From contig CAJNDS010000671.1 of assembly GCA_905221605.1 (NCBI GenBank), positions 1 through 64,000 on the forward strand: a stretch of 64,000 nucleotides of DNA, written 5' to 3'. Within the stretch, counting starts at the first letter, position 1. Every line of letters starts with the position of its first letter. Below are positions 39,002 through 51,899 of this stretch, piece after piece. A program made the position numbers and the translations under genes. A model generated the notes under the pieces. That model did no database searches, was not told the origin of the DNA, and worked only from the letters and a program-made list of their open reading frames with translations. Source of the stretch: Symbiodinium natans. Its lineage: Eukaryota > Sar > Dinophyceae > Suessiales > Symbiodiniaceae.

Positions 39002-40345
39002 ACCCTAAACCCTAAACCCTAAACCCTAAACCCTAAACCCCGTTGAGCGGACTTTCGGTTGGGAAGCAGGGTGCGGGGTTTTCGCGGGCTTCGGGATCAG
39101 GGCCACAAGTCAAAGAGCAGCCACACTTTGGACATCAGCTTCCTCTCTAGTGTCTTGCCCGTGCACGAATTGGGTCTCCGAATTTGTGGCCGAGGGAATG
39201 AATGTCCAGCTTGGTTACGTACCCTAAACCCTCAACCCGAAGCCCTAAACCAACTTCAGCCAGGAAGCTTGGGGGTGTTCCCAGGAATTCATTCCCCCGA
39301 ACGCCTGCAGGGTCCGTTACTCCAACCCCCTAAACCACTAAACCTCACACCCTCAGTAGGGTCTAGGGTCCAGGGTCTAAACCCCAAACCAAAGCATTCT
39401 TTCGTAGATGCGATCACCCTAAACCCGTTTACGTGGAGACTTTTTGAAGCAAAGTTTGGTCAAAGGTGCCTGGCAAGTCAGCGGTGTCCCACCGGCGGCT
39501 TGAGCCAAGCGGCCCTTTGGGAAAGATCCGCACAGGGGATCATGATCCTAAAAAATCGCTTGCCCACCTGTGCTCTGTCTGGTGTGAGCCAACCAGTACG
39601 CTAGTCACACCCTGGTGGGTGTTGAGGCAGCTAGTCAGGGATCCCGGACAGTTGGAAGCAGCAAATCTTGTTGTGATCCGACAAGCTCAAGATTGTAAGG
39701 TTTCGGGTTTAGGGTTGAGGGTTTAGGGTTTACAATCTCCAGTTGCAACTGCATGCGGGGATCCCATTGCTAAAGGAAGTATCGGCAGCTGGCTTCAGTT
39801 CGATGCACTGCCCTCCTTTGATGTCTAGAACTGCTCATCCATAGTGCACTCCCTACCCTGTGCATGAGAAACCATCAACCCAAGCAATAGCCGAATCGTA
39901 GAGAAGAAGGGCATTCGCCTAACAAGGGCTACCCCCCAGGCCTCAAAACCTGAACCGTAAACAAGGAGCCTTTTGTGGAGATCCTTTTCCTTAGGCTCTT
40001 ACGTCACCTGGGGGAAAAGAAGAATACTTCTTGACCGAGTCTTGAACAGGGAAGCCCTAAACCCTAAGCCCGAAACCCTAAACCCAAAACCCTACAATGT
40101 GCTTTCATGGGCATTCTCCACATCCCAAACCCCAAACCCTACGCCCGTAACGCACTCCACATTTCATGGGCTGAGGCGTTCGGAGGCTTCTATGCCAGAG
40201 CTGTAACAGGATTTAGGATCTAGGCTATGCCTTTCAACCATTCCCATACTGTTTAGAAGAGTTCCATATCTATGCAATAGAGAACCTCAAAGCTTGATTC
40301 CAGACTGATACCCAGAGCGTTAAAGCTGGAACATCGGGAGGTCAG

Positions 40346-40417
40346 GCGTGCCAGCACTTGAATTTCATCTGCGACTCCATCCTCGCAACCCAGTCCTTCA
40401 ACACTACGGTGCTTAAG
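40346..40417 (+). CDS. Candidate exon, unidentified
   Basis: Bordered by GTCAG and AAG/GTGGG. Encodes ACQHLNFICDSILATQSF followed by NTTVLK. Confidence 0.4.
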
Positions 40418-40643
40418 GTGGGAGATAGGGGATAGATACCCTGTTCGGGGCCTATGTAAAGTATGGTTCCTTTTTGGACATGCTTCATATAGTGCTCCGT
40501 ATGACAGGCGAAGCTTGAAACTGACTCGAATGTATGGACCCCAAAAAAGAAGAAACTAACCCCTGCAAATATCACTAAGTTCTAAGAACACCCTCCTAAC
40601 CCCTAAAGCCTAAGCCCTGAAAACTCTGCTGCCCCCAACCCCC

Positions 40644-40745
40644 TTGGTAGCCTATGATAAGCGTACACTTCTTTCGAGGTTGGTTGCGCTGTAAGGGAAC
40701 CTTGAACCCAAAAAAGGGGGCAAAAGGGCACCATTGGGCTACCAA
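40644..40745 (+). repeat. MITE-like element, family B (TTGGTAGCC ends)
   Basis: A perfect 9-bp terminal inverted repeat, TTGGTAGCC...GGCTACCAA, encloses about 100 bp with the core GGGCAAAAGGGCACCA. Relatives sharing the ends or core lie at about 14151-14222, 21641-21745, 38330-38425, 47452-47600 and 54828-54915. Confidence 0.8.
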
Positions 40746-41124
40746 CCCTAAACCCTGCAACCCAGCGACTTCTCGAAGGCTTGAAGCCTGCCAGTTCATA
40801 GCTCAAAAAGGCGCCAAAACCCTAACCCCTAAGCCCTCAACCCCCAGAACCAGAGGGGCCGGTAGTCTAGCCCTAAACCCTAAACCCTAGACCGTAAGGC
40901 CCTGGGGTTAGGAGTTTTTGCTTCGGGTTTCGGGATCTAAGGTTGGTTTCGGGTTTCGGGTTTTGGGCTTGGGGTTTTTAGGGCTTGCGGGTTTAGGGTT
41001 TCGGGGAAGTTCTGGGGTTTAAGGTTTCAGCTCCTTTCCCTTTTGTGGGCAGAAGGGTGTAGGGTGCTTCGGACTAAGAGTAGTGGTGTAGGGCTTAGGG
41101 TTTAAGGGGGTTTTGGGGTGCTAC

Positions 41125-41188
41125 CTTGTCTCTCAGGGTGTCTCCCTGGAAGGGATCAATCTGCAAACCCCCTGGGATGCGCAGCCGC
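41125..41188 (-). CDS. Candidate exon, unidentified (minus strand)
   Basis: Minus-strand GACAG acceptor and AAG/GTAGC donor around RLRIPGGLQIDPFQGDTLRD. The plus strand is also open here (VSLEGINLQTPWDAQPP), so the strand is uncertain. Confidence 0.3.
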
Positions 41189-42644
41189 CTGTCCAAAGCT
41201 ATAAATTGCAGAGTGGCCTGGCTTTGCTAGCATCGGTCGAAGGTTTAGGGTTTAGGGTTTCGCGGCCCAAGTGTTTGGAGATAAACAGGGCCAAGTGCTT
41301 AGGGCTTAGGGCACCCGAATGCCAGGCCATATGGACTCTGCTTTCTAGACCCCTGTCGCGCCCTTCCCGAGGCGTCATTTCTGATGTTTTTTTGTTTTTT
41401 TCTTTTTTCTCGGGCCCCGGGGCTAACACCAGCTTCAGCAAACTTGAAGATTTGCTGAGGGCTTGTTGATTGTAGGTTTTGTCGGGTGAGAAGGCTTCGG
41501 GATGAAAACGGTTTAGGATTCTTTGCGTCTGCCACTCTAAGACTCTAAGCGTCCGTGCAGTGTGGTACGTAGTAGTTCGCAGGTAGTAGGTATCACCCGA
41601 AAATCCGCAGTTTAGCAATGTTGTAGGAAGGCCCTTGAACACTCAATCCGAAACGAGCCCACAACTCGAACTCCAACTTCAATCTCTACAAAATCTCTCA
41701 TACCCTAAACCCCAAACCCCAAACCCTAAATCCTAAACCCTCCTAAGCCCTCCCTGAACTGCCGAAGCTGTCGCCGATCCCCGGGGCCCCTATGGGGGTC
41801 TTGGCTTTTTTTGGTTTTGTGTTGCATCATCTGGCTCCGCCCCTCGCTCCGTGAGTCCTCCGTCGGGGAAAACCAGGCACGCGGTGTGTCATCAGCTCAC
41901 GGTTCAGGGCCTACTGTGTTCAGGGTCTCCGCCGGCCTATAACCCTCAACCCCAAACTAGACCCTAAGCCCCAACCCCCAACAACCCGAAAGTCTGAACC
42001 CTAAACCCTGGAGAGCTTCAGACGTGTGCCTTTTGGGCAGAGAGCCCATGTCTCTCGTACCCGGACTCTGGAACGGCAGGCCTAAAGACTAAGCATCCGA
42101 AGGGCCACCTCTCCAGCCACCACCAGTCACTGGGTCGGCCCCTCAGGCCCACAACCCTAAACCCCCATTGTAAAGTTTAGGGTTTAGGGTTTAGGGTTTT
42201 AGGGCTTAGGGTCTAAAATGGGGGGGGGGGTGTACGATATAGGGGCTGTTACGATGTCAGGGTGCCTTCTTGGGGTCCTTATTAGAAGGGAATCCTACCA
42301 ATTATTTGGGGGGTGTATATTAGGGGTGCCATTATCGTAAACCCCCATATTCGGGGTACCTTATTGGAGTCCCTTATTCTCGGAAACCCGCACAGAGCAG
42401 GGCTCTCTTGGCTGCTGGCCCCAAGAACACAGTCAAAAGATAGTCCATGACATGATGCCTGTTTTCAGTGTGGTGGAAGTGGGTCGCCCGTAACCCCTGT
42501 GCATTCTTAAAATTGTGCCCTGTGGACATCCGCGGCAGGCTCGGCTGTGTTAAAAGCGCTCAAGAGTCTCGCGATGTGGACACAGCCGTCAACTTTGCTT
42601 TCGGGGTGGGTTTCAGGGTTTCTACAGCTTGAGGACCCCTCCCT

Positions 42645-42702
42645 AAACCCTAAACCCTAAACCCTAAACCCTAAACCCTAAACCCTAAACCCCGAAACCC
42701 TA
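42645..42702 (-). repeat. CCCTAAA array
   Basis: About eight heptamers, the last with one substitution. Confidence 0.9.
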
Positions 42703-43976
42703 ACTTCGACAGACAGGAGCCCAGGTGCCTCCCGCGGATTGTCCTCAGTGCAGCCGCGCCCGAAGCAAAGCTCTGCCCTGACTGTACAGCTTTCTTTGCT
42801 TGACCCTTGCGCCTCGCAGGGTTGCGGGGTTTTTCGTGCTTGTTGGAGGGTTTTTTGGGGGTTCTCAGGGCTTTGTGGGGTTTATGAGGGCTTTTTGGGG
42901 GTATAACGTTCATAGCGTTTATGACGTTTTTGGGGCTTATAGGGTTTATCTGTTTGTAGGGTTTTGAAGGGTTTAGCTCTTTTGATGTCGATCATGACCC
43001 TACTTGGATATCAGAACAAGACCCCAGCGGCACTGACAGAAAGATCATCTCAAAGGACGACTAAAAGAGATGTTGCGATGTTCTTCCGTGGCTCAGGCTT
43101 GAGGCTCCGGGCTCGAACAGCTTCGTTCAGGGATTTGGAAGGCTGAGAGTGTAGGGGTTGAGGCTTTGTGCACTTACGCTACAGAATTCGGGCTGTCACT
43201 GTGTGTTGCAGAAATCCAATAGGCCTGAACCTAAACGCTAAACCGCATGCTTTGCTATATCACCCGTATTGTGCTAACCTCGACCCAAGAATAAACTAGG
43301 AATAGAACGGTTGCTCTTTTTGGTTTTACGAGGCGTAGAAGGGAACCTAAACCCTAAAAAACAGGGTCAGGGGCGCTAAACCCGAAAAAAGTGGAATAGC
43401 CTAGTAACTTAACTTAAGCTTGCCACCAAAACCAGAAAATTCCCGAGATCGACTTGTTGGTTCGAGGGCTTGGGGTTTAGGGTTTAGGGTTTAGGGTAGC
43501 TCGGGCTTCCGGCTTTGGGGCGCTTTTCGAGGGTCCGGTTTCAGGATTTCGCACGCAGTTCGCGCCCGAGGCCTCTAAACCCTTGAACCCTTGAACCCCA
43601 AAACCTTAAACCCTAAAACCCTAAAAACGCTTAATTAAACCCGTAACCCTAAACCCTAAACCCTAAAACCCTTAAACCCTTAAACCCTGAAGCCCGAAAC
43701 CCCTAAGCCTAAACGCCCCCCCCCCCCCCCCCTCTCAACCTCAAGGAACCCTGTCCGCGCGCCTTTTGGCACTGGTGTGTTGCACCCTGCACACACCTGT
43801 GGGAAAGGAGGGCCCTAAAACGCTAGTCCTAGGCCCTAAACCCTAAACCCTAAAAAACTTGATCGCGTGCTCCTTGTAGCTGGTACATGAAAGATATCGC
43901 TGAGAAGTACGGGAGCGTGTGCACCTCAGTTGATTTAATCTGCTCGAGCACTACAAACTTTTTTTACCTATTCATT

Positions 43977-44074
43977 CGAGGGTTTACGATATAAGGGGTA
44001 CCTTTGTTGGGGTCCTTCTTATAAGGGGATCCTACTATTTAGGGGGTCTATATTAGGAGTCCCTGATTATCGTA
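43977..44074 (+). repeat. MITE-like element, family D (GTTTACGATA ends)
   Basis: GGGTTTACGATA at the left is the inverse of TATCGTAAACCC at the right, about 95 bp apart. The internal text is shared with a longer copy at about 42228-42400. Confidence 0.8.
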
Positions 44075-44921
44075 AACCCCAATCTGGTCGAACCACAGCG
44101 AAAATCTGCAGCCTGGAGCTCAAGAGGGTTTAGGGTTTTGGGGTTTCGGAGCAAGGGGTTTCTGCAGGAACTAGGAACAGAAACCTACGAACCGAACCCA
44201 GAGACACCTTACCCACCCAATTGAGAGAAATGGTTTTTGGGGGAACTCTCCACCCTAAACCCTAAACCCTAAACCCTAAACCCTAAACCCTAAACCCTAA
44301 ACCTCTCTATCATAATGAATTTAAACCCTAATTCAAAAGTGGGCAACGGTGATTTTCGGCCTCAAAAGTGGGCAATGGTGATTTTCCTTTTCCCCGAGTT
44401 TTTTCAAGGTTTTTCAATGTTTTTCAGGATATTTCAAGGTTTTTAACTCAATTCTGATGAAGGAGTGCCCCCCGCGACCTTTTCACAGCCTAGTTTTGGT
44501 CAAGGGGGGGTCGTATTTTTCAATTCTAAAGGCAAAACAGTCTTCGGAGACCACCCCTTGCCTCAAACTCCGACCCCCCCTTGAGAGGGAAAGTTTGCAA
44601 AAGGTTTACTGGCTGTTTAGGGTTTAGGGTTTAGGGTTTAGGGTTAAGGGTTAAGGGTTTAGGGTTTAGGGAACCGGCCCCTTCCTGTCCCTCCCTCACA
44701 AACCCCAACCACAAAGCATGCCAGCTTCCAGGAAGATCTTTCAGCTTACCCGAAGCCATCTCGGTTGCTCCAACTCCCCCCCTAAACCCTAAACCCTAGA
44801 CCCTAGACCCTAGACCCTAACCCCTAAACCCTAAACCCTCAACCCTAAAAGCCGCTTTCGGCTAAGATTTTGGGGGTGTTGGGCCGGATCTGGGCAGTCG
44901 AGAGCTTCCAAGCCGAACCAG

Positions 44922-44971
44922 GTGGGTTTGTTAAGTGGACCTTTGCGGTCTACTTCAGGCTGCTGGGCAAG
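44922..44971 (+). CDS. Candidate exon, unidentified
   Basis: CCAG acceptor, then GGFVKWTFAVYFRLLGK, then a GT donor. Confidence 0.35.
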
Positions 44972-46546
44972 GTGGTGAAGCCCCCTAAACCCTAAACCCT
45001 AAACCCTAAACCCTAAACCCTAAACCACTGGCCTCGCCAAACTCAAAACCCGGGCGAGGTCTTCCTCACCATCGCGCCGAAGAGTCGAGGTCTTCCTGAC
45101 CCGTTCCTCGACAAGCAAAAGAATCTTTTAGAAGCATTTCTTTGGTTGTTTTGGTCTTTTTTTCAAATTTTTCATCAGGGCTTAGGGTTTAGGTTTCGTT
45201 TCGTGTTTTTCATTCGGGTTTGGGGTTTAGGTTTCGTAATTGTTTCTCATTTTCTTATCTCACTAGGGTTTCGGGTTTAGGGTTTAGGGGCCAACTGTGC
45301 AACTGTGCTTTATTGGGCCTGAGGGCCCTTAGCCCTACTCCCTCAAGAGTTTCCTGTTCAGTGTCGCGATTTGAAGGACATGTCCCCTGCCTTTGGACAC
45401 CGTGCGTAACCCCCACCAGCCGTAAAGGGGCATGCTGCCAGGCACCCCTCTTTACTCAGTCTTTTCAAGGGCCCACTAAGGGTAAGGGTTTTTGAGTCAT
45501 GCCAACCAAAAAACCCTAGGCCTTGAACCCCACAGGTATGTTATTCTTAGAAGGACCCTGCTTTGCCCAATTCATCGGGTGATTCTTGGGGGGTGTCCGG
45601 TCCCAAGACACCGAGAGTCCTGGAGTCTGTAGTAATTAGAGGTGACCCCCCCTGTCTGACTCGAACCAGGCGTGTAAGGAAACCCAAACCCCAAACCCCA
45701 AAACCCCACACCCTAAACCTCAAACGCCAAACCCAAGACTAAACCCACAACGCCAACACTAACCCTGGGCCATTTGCATCTTCTCGACATCCTCAGCCCT
45801 TAACCACCCAATGCCATGAAACAGCTAGGGCCGACACGCCGTAAAAGTCAAAGGTATCGTACCACAGCCTGCCAGACAGGGTGCAGACCCTTTCGGGTTT
45901 AGGGCCTTGACCCTATAGACCCGAAACCCTAAACCCTAAACCCTAAACCCTTGAAGCCCTCAGCTTTGAACCTTTCGAAACCCCCCCGCCCCCGCCCCTC
46001 CCTGGGTGCCCACTGTCACGGGAGTTTGGTGGGTTTAGGCCTCCCCCGCCCCCCCGCCCCAACAAAAAAACAAAGAAAAACAAGCACGAAGTTTACCCAA
46101 AACCCTAACCCTGAAACCCTGAAAAGGGAGTAGGGTCTTAGCTTGATCCATGGCTGGTATTGAAAACCCTAAACCCTAAACCTACATTTTTCTCGTGCTA
46201 TCATCCTGTCTGGGTGAGCCCCTCCCAACTCCCTCAGCCCCAAACACCTGGGCTCTGCACCAGCTCAGGCTCAACCCTAAATCCCAAAACTCCAAGACCA
46301 CAAGACCACAAAACTCCAAAACCCCAAAAACCCAAACACCCCAAAACCCCAAAACCCCAAACCCCTAAACCCCAAAACCCCCAAACCCAAAACCCTAAAC
46401 CCTAAACCCCCAAACCCCAAACAGGCCTGGAATAGCATCTCCGGTAGCTTGCTGAAGAGGGGGTCCGACCCGCGTTCTCGTATCAGGAGGGCCTCGCTTT
46501 CAAGCGGAACACATCGGGCTCGGGTTTGGGGTTCAGGGTTCAGGGT

Positions 46547-46693
46547 CCCCACCCCCCACCCCCCACCCCCCCCGCCCCCACCCCCCCCCACCCCCCCACC
46601 CCCCCCCCCCCCCCACCCCCCCCCCCACCCCCCCCCCACCCCCCCCCCCCCCCCCACCCCCCCCACCCCCCCCCCACCCACCCCCCCCCCCCC
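46547..46693 (+). repeat. Poly-C/CCCA tract
   Basis: About 147 bp of nearly pure C with periodic A, followed by a run of A. It is likely strongly structured, and its length may be unreliable in assembly. Confidence 0.95.
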
Positions 46694-47732
46694 AAAAAAA
46701 AAAAAATTCCACTTCTAATTTTTCAGGCCCCTATATGAGTGTATGAGACCTCCTGCATTTGGGTTTTTGGGGCCTTTCGGGCTGTAGGGTGTATAGTTGC
46801 ATTGAGGGTGCTAGGGCTTATAGCTTTATAGTTGCTCGTAGGGTTGAAAAGTTTATAGTTGATTTTTAGGGTTTGGAGTTGCATGTACAGCAGGCTACAC
46901 ACCAGCGCCCCTCTATAGCCCCATGCCCCAAGCCCTAACCCGAAGACCCTTAAAATCCACAAGCCTCCGCCAAATTCTTGATTCTGAAAGCATTCCGGAA
47001 CCCTGAAGCCCGATGCCCTAAACCCGAATACCTGAGCCCCGAAACCCTTTAAGCCAATGACTGCCCAAACTCTCAGCTGCCGACACATCTCCGATTCCAC
47101 CAATGCTCTTCGCGGCGAAGCCTGAGACCGTTGAGGGGTTTAGGGCTTTAGACCTGCACCTAACCCTTAAACCCCTAAACCCTAAACCCTAAACCCCTGG
47201 AAACTTTAAACCCCTAAACCCCAAACCCCTGGACAGCTACCAGTGGTGGGGCGGTGCAGGCTGAGATCTGTGTGTGCATGGTGAAAGTGGACCTACAACC
47301 GGTTGCTCACTGGGCAACACTCCTGTGATGCCAGGACTCCATCTTTCTTGAGGCGTCGGCTTTCTAGGCGAGCAAGTAGAATGAACGCAGTTCTTTGCGA
47401 TGAAGCTAGCTGGTTGGTTTGTGGCGTTTTCAACTTGGCAGTCCAGTAACCAGATTATGATAAGGGCACCCTGTTTCTGGGTTGGTTAGTTACGAGGGAA
47501 CCCTAACCCCTAAACCCTGAACCCTTTTTCTAAGTTGGTTAATCATAAGGAACGCAGAGCCCTCAAAAGGGGCCAAGGGTACCACTGGCCTACTAAGCTA
47601 TTGGCATGAAGAGGTTTAGGGTTTAGGGTTTAGGGTTTAGGGTTTAGGGCTGAAGGGCACGAGGTCCGTGGAAGTGTCACCAGCTGGGTGGCAGCTTGTC
47701 CCTGGCCGGAGCGAGTATGGAGTGCACGAGAG

Positions 47733-47789
47733 GTCATGGTCAGCTTTGCAAAGGAGGGTGCAGCTGTCTTCCTGGCCTGTGTTCTCAAG
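47733..47789 (+). CDS. Candidate exon, unidentified
   Basis: AG/G and AAG/GC borders of the NOG1 type enclose VMVSFAKEGAAVFLACVLK. The frame is open for about 60 codons around it. Confidence 0.4.
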
Positions 47790-49590
47790 GCCCCTGAGTG
47801 TGACACCAGAGCAAGGACAGGCCATCTTAGGGTTTTGGGTATTTTAGGGTTTAGGGTTTAGGGTTTAGGGGGCTGTTGGTTTGGGTTTTGGATCTATCGG
47901 ATCTCGGTTTTTGGGGTCTACGGGGCCATTCCGAGAATCACCCAACCCCGAACACAGCCTGAAACCCTAAGCCTGAAGACCCCTAAACCCTAAGAACCCA
48001 AAAACCCAAACACCCAAAACCCTAAACCCTTAAAACGCTTAAACCCTCTGAACCCTTAAACCCCTAATTGAACCCCTAAACCCTCATAACTACAAAACTC
48101 GAAAAGCCCTAAAACCCCGCAAACCTTTTAAACCTAAAATCCCTAAAGCCCAAAACCCTAAATGCCCTATAAACCCTTAAGCACCTAAGACTCCTAGTAA
48201 AAAGGGTACCCTTTATATGCCCCTGATATACCCTGTACAAATTAAGGACCCATGTGACTACCCTTAGAACCCTAAAAGCCCTAAACCCCTAAAACCCCAA
48301 CACCCTCTAAAACCCTAACAAGCCTTTCAAGCCTTTAAACCCTGAAACCTACAAAGCCCTAGAAAAACCCAAAGCCCTAAACCCCCAAAAGCCCTGAAAA
48401 CCCCCAAAACCCTTACGCCTACAAAACGCCAAACACCCTCGAACGTCAAGCCGAGAACCGCGAGGACAGGGAGAGTCCCAGCTTGTTCTTCATCGGGAAG
48501 GAGGGAATTAGGTGCCCCATATACACCCTTAAACAAATTATATAGGGTAGGTTTAGGGTTTAGGGTTTAGATTTTAGGGTTTAGGGTACCTCATTCCCTC
48601 ATTCCCTACGAAGAAGCCGCCAGGCAAAGTTCCAGCCGAGGAGCATCGCCTGAAGTCCAGTTGGCCGGCACATAAAACCAGGACCTGCGAGACCGACCCG
48701 GGGCTGGGTTGGGGGGATTGGTTTAGGGTTTAGGGTTTAGAGTTTAGGATTTGGGGTTCAGGATCCAGGGTTTTGGGGTTAAGGGGCTCTTCAAGGTAAG
48801 CTTGCAGGGTCTAGGGCTTGAGGGCTTAAGGGGTTTTAGGTTTACACTGGGGCTGCAGAACGTACTGGTGCGTGGGGGAGTGAATGTGCTGCGCCTGCAG
48901 CGGTTTAGGGTTTAGGCTTTAGGCAAACCCTAAACCCTAAACCCTAAACCCTAAACCCTAAATTGTTGGGAGCCCTCCTCCACTTCCCCTTCTGACAGCT
49001 GGATCCCCCCCCCACCCTCCACAGAACTACTAGAATCTAAAACCTTTCCCAACCCGCCTACTTCCTTTCATGAACCGATCATGGGAATGCTTTAGGGGCT
49101 TGGGGGCTTCGGGTTTAAGGTTGGAGTTCAGGGTTTTCGGGGTTCAGGGTTTGGGGAACCTACTCCCCTCAAGAGTCCCTGGAAGGCTCAGGGCGTTTCG
49201 GGTCACCGAATTTACTAAACCCTGGACTGTCAACCCGAAACCCTGAACCTCCCTTGAAACCCTAAACCCTAAACCCTAAACCCTAAGTCCCCCCCCCCCC
49301 CCCCCCTCCGACCGCACAGGGAGCCTTCGAGGAGGTCCGATGCACGGCAACCTTCTGAGTCCCTGCCTAAGCGGTTGATTGGAGTTCTAGGTTAGGGTGT
49401 AGGGTTTAGGGTTTAGGGATTGTGGTTAAATTGGTGCCTTTTCGGGTCCTGGATATACCACGGCCCCTGTATGAGAAGGACCCCGAACAAGGGACCTTGA
49501 TTTTAGAGAACTGCCCATGCGGTTCGTGTCCCAAAAAGTTGGGACGAACGCTTCAGACGACAGTCTTGGGCGCCCCCTCTAGCACCTCTA

Positions 49591-49675
49591 GACTCTTAGG
49601 GTTTAGGGTTTAGGGTTTAGGGTTTTAGGGTTTAGGGTTTAGGGTTTAGGGTTTAGGGCTTAGGGTTTAGGGTTG
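49591..49675 (+). repeat. TTTAGGG array
   Basis: About twelve heptamers with single-base slips. Confidence 0.93.
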
Positions 49676-49774
49676 AGGGCAAATGTGGTGGTCGAACAAC
49701 AGTGGAGAGACTATGTAGGGTTCCTATGTCCTGGCCCTCGCTTGGGGGAAGCTTGACATGGTCGAAAACCACCT

Positions 49775-49925
49775 CTTGGAGTTTCATGGTACTTACTAAC
49801 CACTTATAACTGGGCTTATAACCCTACTTATAATTGGGATAACCCCTACAAGGCCCTTTAGGGGTACTATAAATAGGGTTATAAGTACAGTTATAATTGG
49901 TTAGTAAGTACCATGAACCTCCAAG
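49775..49925 (+). repeat. Long near-perfect palindrome (151 bp)
   Basis: The arms begin CTTGGAGTTTCATGGTACTT and mirror with one mismatch over the first 27 bases; the inner arms (ACTTATAACTG / CAGTTATAATT) continue the pairing. Confidence 0.85.
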
Positions 49926-49959
49926 CAAGAGTGCATTTAGTGGTTCCAAGTAAGGAATC

Positions 49960-50048
49960 GCTTGGGATGTTCCCGCTTATACTAACAGTCCTTAATCGGG
50001 ATTATAGTATCCCCGATTATTACCATCCCTATCAAGGGCCGTTTGTCT
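49960..50048 (+). repeat. Foldback element, family A
   Basis: Contains CTTATACTAACAGTCCTTAA followed by an approximate reverse copy. Relatives lie at about 13690-13735, 52228-52312, 55291-55338 with 55389-55432, and 63178-63250. Confidence 0.75.
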
Positions 50049-51189
50049 AAGGAGGAGCATCTCAAAAGCCACTCTTTGCAACTCCAACCCTCGAGGGTTT
50101 AGGGTGGAGTAGGCTTTACAGTTGAGTTTTAAGGGGCTGAGGGACGCTTTTGCAAGGGACTCTCGAGCTTTGCTTTTTGGTCGTGGCTGTGTGAGATGAA
50201 AGGTTGGTTACAGACTCGGACAGGTTTTGGCTTTTGGGTTCAGGGTTTGGAGGTGCTCTGCACCCCTCAACCCTTTTAAAAGCCGCTTAAAGGGTTCAGT
50301 TCTTGAGAGTGTCTTGGCCCGAATTGGACCCCCTAAACCTCTTGAACCCTTGAGTCCCAATTATATGTTCCAATCCCCCCACTAAACCCCTAAACCCTAA
50401 ACCCTAAACCCTAAACCCTAAACCTCCAAACCCCCAAACCCCCCAAGGCCCATCGACCGAGGCTGCGACGTGTTGGATCGGCTCCCGCCTTCAGCAAGAC
50501 CTGGGCACCGCGCTCGGGCTTCCAGTGGTTTTAGAGGTTACAGGGGTTTCAGGGCTTTTTAGGGGTTTTAGGGTTTACAGGGGTTTTGGGCGCTTTAGGG
50601 TTTTAGGGAGGTGTTTACGGGTTTTTAGGGTTTACAGGGGTTTTAGGTTTCAGGGAGGTTTTAAGGGCTTTTTAGGGATTCTAGGGATGTTTTAGGGTTG
50701 AAAAGGGTTTTGTAGGTTTCGGGCTTTATAGGGTTTACAGAAGTTTTAGGGTCTTAGGGTTTAGGGTTGCGCATTTAGGGTTTAGGGTTTAGAGCGTAGG
50801 GTTTGGGGTTTCAGGCGTATGGTTTGGGGGTTGAGGTTTGGGGTTTAGGGCTAGGGTCTAGCGATTGAGGGTTTGCAAATATCGTAATGGGGCAAAAGCT
50901 CTAGCTTAGGATTTATGTAATAGGGTTCTAGGGTTTGGCAATATAGGGTTGAAGCCCTCAAGCCCGAAGCCCTAAGTTTTGGGGTTGTGGTGTTGCTTGA
51001 GAGCCTAGGCGGAGACAATCACTGCTTTTTCCAATGGGTTGAGGCTTTCGGGTTTGGGGTTCAGGTAGATAAAACCTAGGGAAAAACATGAGGGTTTAGG
51101 ACGTAGGGGTTGGGTTTCGGGTGAACTCTGCACCCCCCGATCCCCTGTAGGATGCCATAACTGATTTAGGGTGTTGGGCTTGGGGCTCC

Positions 51190-51481
51190 CCCGACCCCTA
51201 GCGCAGAATGGTCCTTTGGCCATGTCTTCAGCAGGTTCCACCACCGCAGCCATCTTGGACCAGGGGCCCAGCCACGGAAACTTGAAACCACCGAGCCCCT
51301 TGTCGCAACGTCGGCACTGTGCCTCCGTGCAAACTATCCTGCGCAGCGGAAGCACACCTCCTCGATACGGAATCTCACTGATATTCGGCTCCGGGGCTGG
51401 TATGTGCACTATTTCAGCCACCCGACGCCATATAGACCAATACTCTTCCGATCTGCCGTCCCTGTCGAGGGCGCTGACCAC
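51190..51481 (-). CDS. Candidate exon, possible zinc-binding segment
   Basis: A minus-strand frame of about 95 codons reads VSALDRDGRSEEYWSIWRRV, then HIPAPEPNISEIPYRGG, then CTEAQCRRCDKGLGG (C-x4-C-x2-C). Family unknown; borders not determined. Confidence 0.35.
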
Positions 51482-51627
51482 GTCTGCTCTGCAGCTGCCA
51501 AACTCGAGGATAGTCTCACAATGACTGATATGGGCTTAGGGTGTTTAGGGTTTAGGGTTGTCAGGTTTGTTGGGGTTGACCCTCAAACTCTAAACCCCGG
51601 GTCTTAAACCGCCAACTCGGTGCCCCC

Positions 51628-51720
51628 TAAACCCTAAACCCTAAACCCTAAACCCTAAACCCTAAACCCTAAACCCTAAACCCTAAATCCTAAACCCTAA
51701 ACCCTAAACCCTAAACCTGA
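51628..51720 (-). repeat. CCCTAAA array
   Basis: About thirteen heptamers. Confidence 0.95.
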
Positions 51721-51816
51721 AATCTCCCAGCACAGCTCCAGGCACCCCACTTCCACCACCTCCATGGTGTCCTTCTCCGATGTCAGGATGCTCCTGCGGA
51801 GACTCCAGGGGGGGAG

Positions 51817-51899
51817 GGGTTTAGGGTTTAGGGTTTTAGGGTTTTAGGGTTTTAGGGTTTTAGGGTTTTAGGGTTTTAGGGTTTTAGGGTTTTAGGGTC
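51817..51899 (+). repeat. TTTTAGGG octamer array
   Basis: About ten units of an 8-base variant (TTTTAGGG) rather than the 7-base word, about 100 bp from a standard CCCTAAA array in the other orientation. Confidence 0.92.

Noticed and set aside
39498-39508. Relict spliced leader on the minus strand
   Set aside because: Only ten bases match and no retrocopied ORF follows; chance is a sufficient explanation.
40600-41000. Many short frames containing LGFRV, FRV or LNPKP motifs
   Set aside because: These motifs are translations of TTTAGGG/CCCTAAA words and carry no coding information.
43878-43970. Sec24-like exon (YMKDIAEKYGSVCTSVDL)
   Set aside because: The resemblance is to one short motif, no other Sec24 segment was found nearby, and the minus strand is equally open.
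46277-46681. Gly- or Pro-rich proteins from the poly-C tract
   Set aside because: These frames are translations of a C homopolymer with periodic A.
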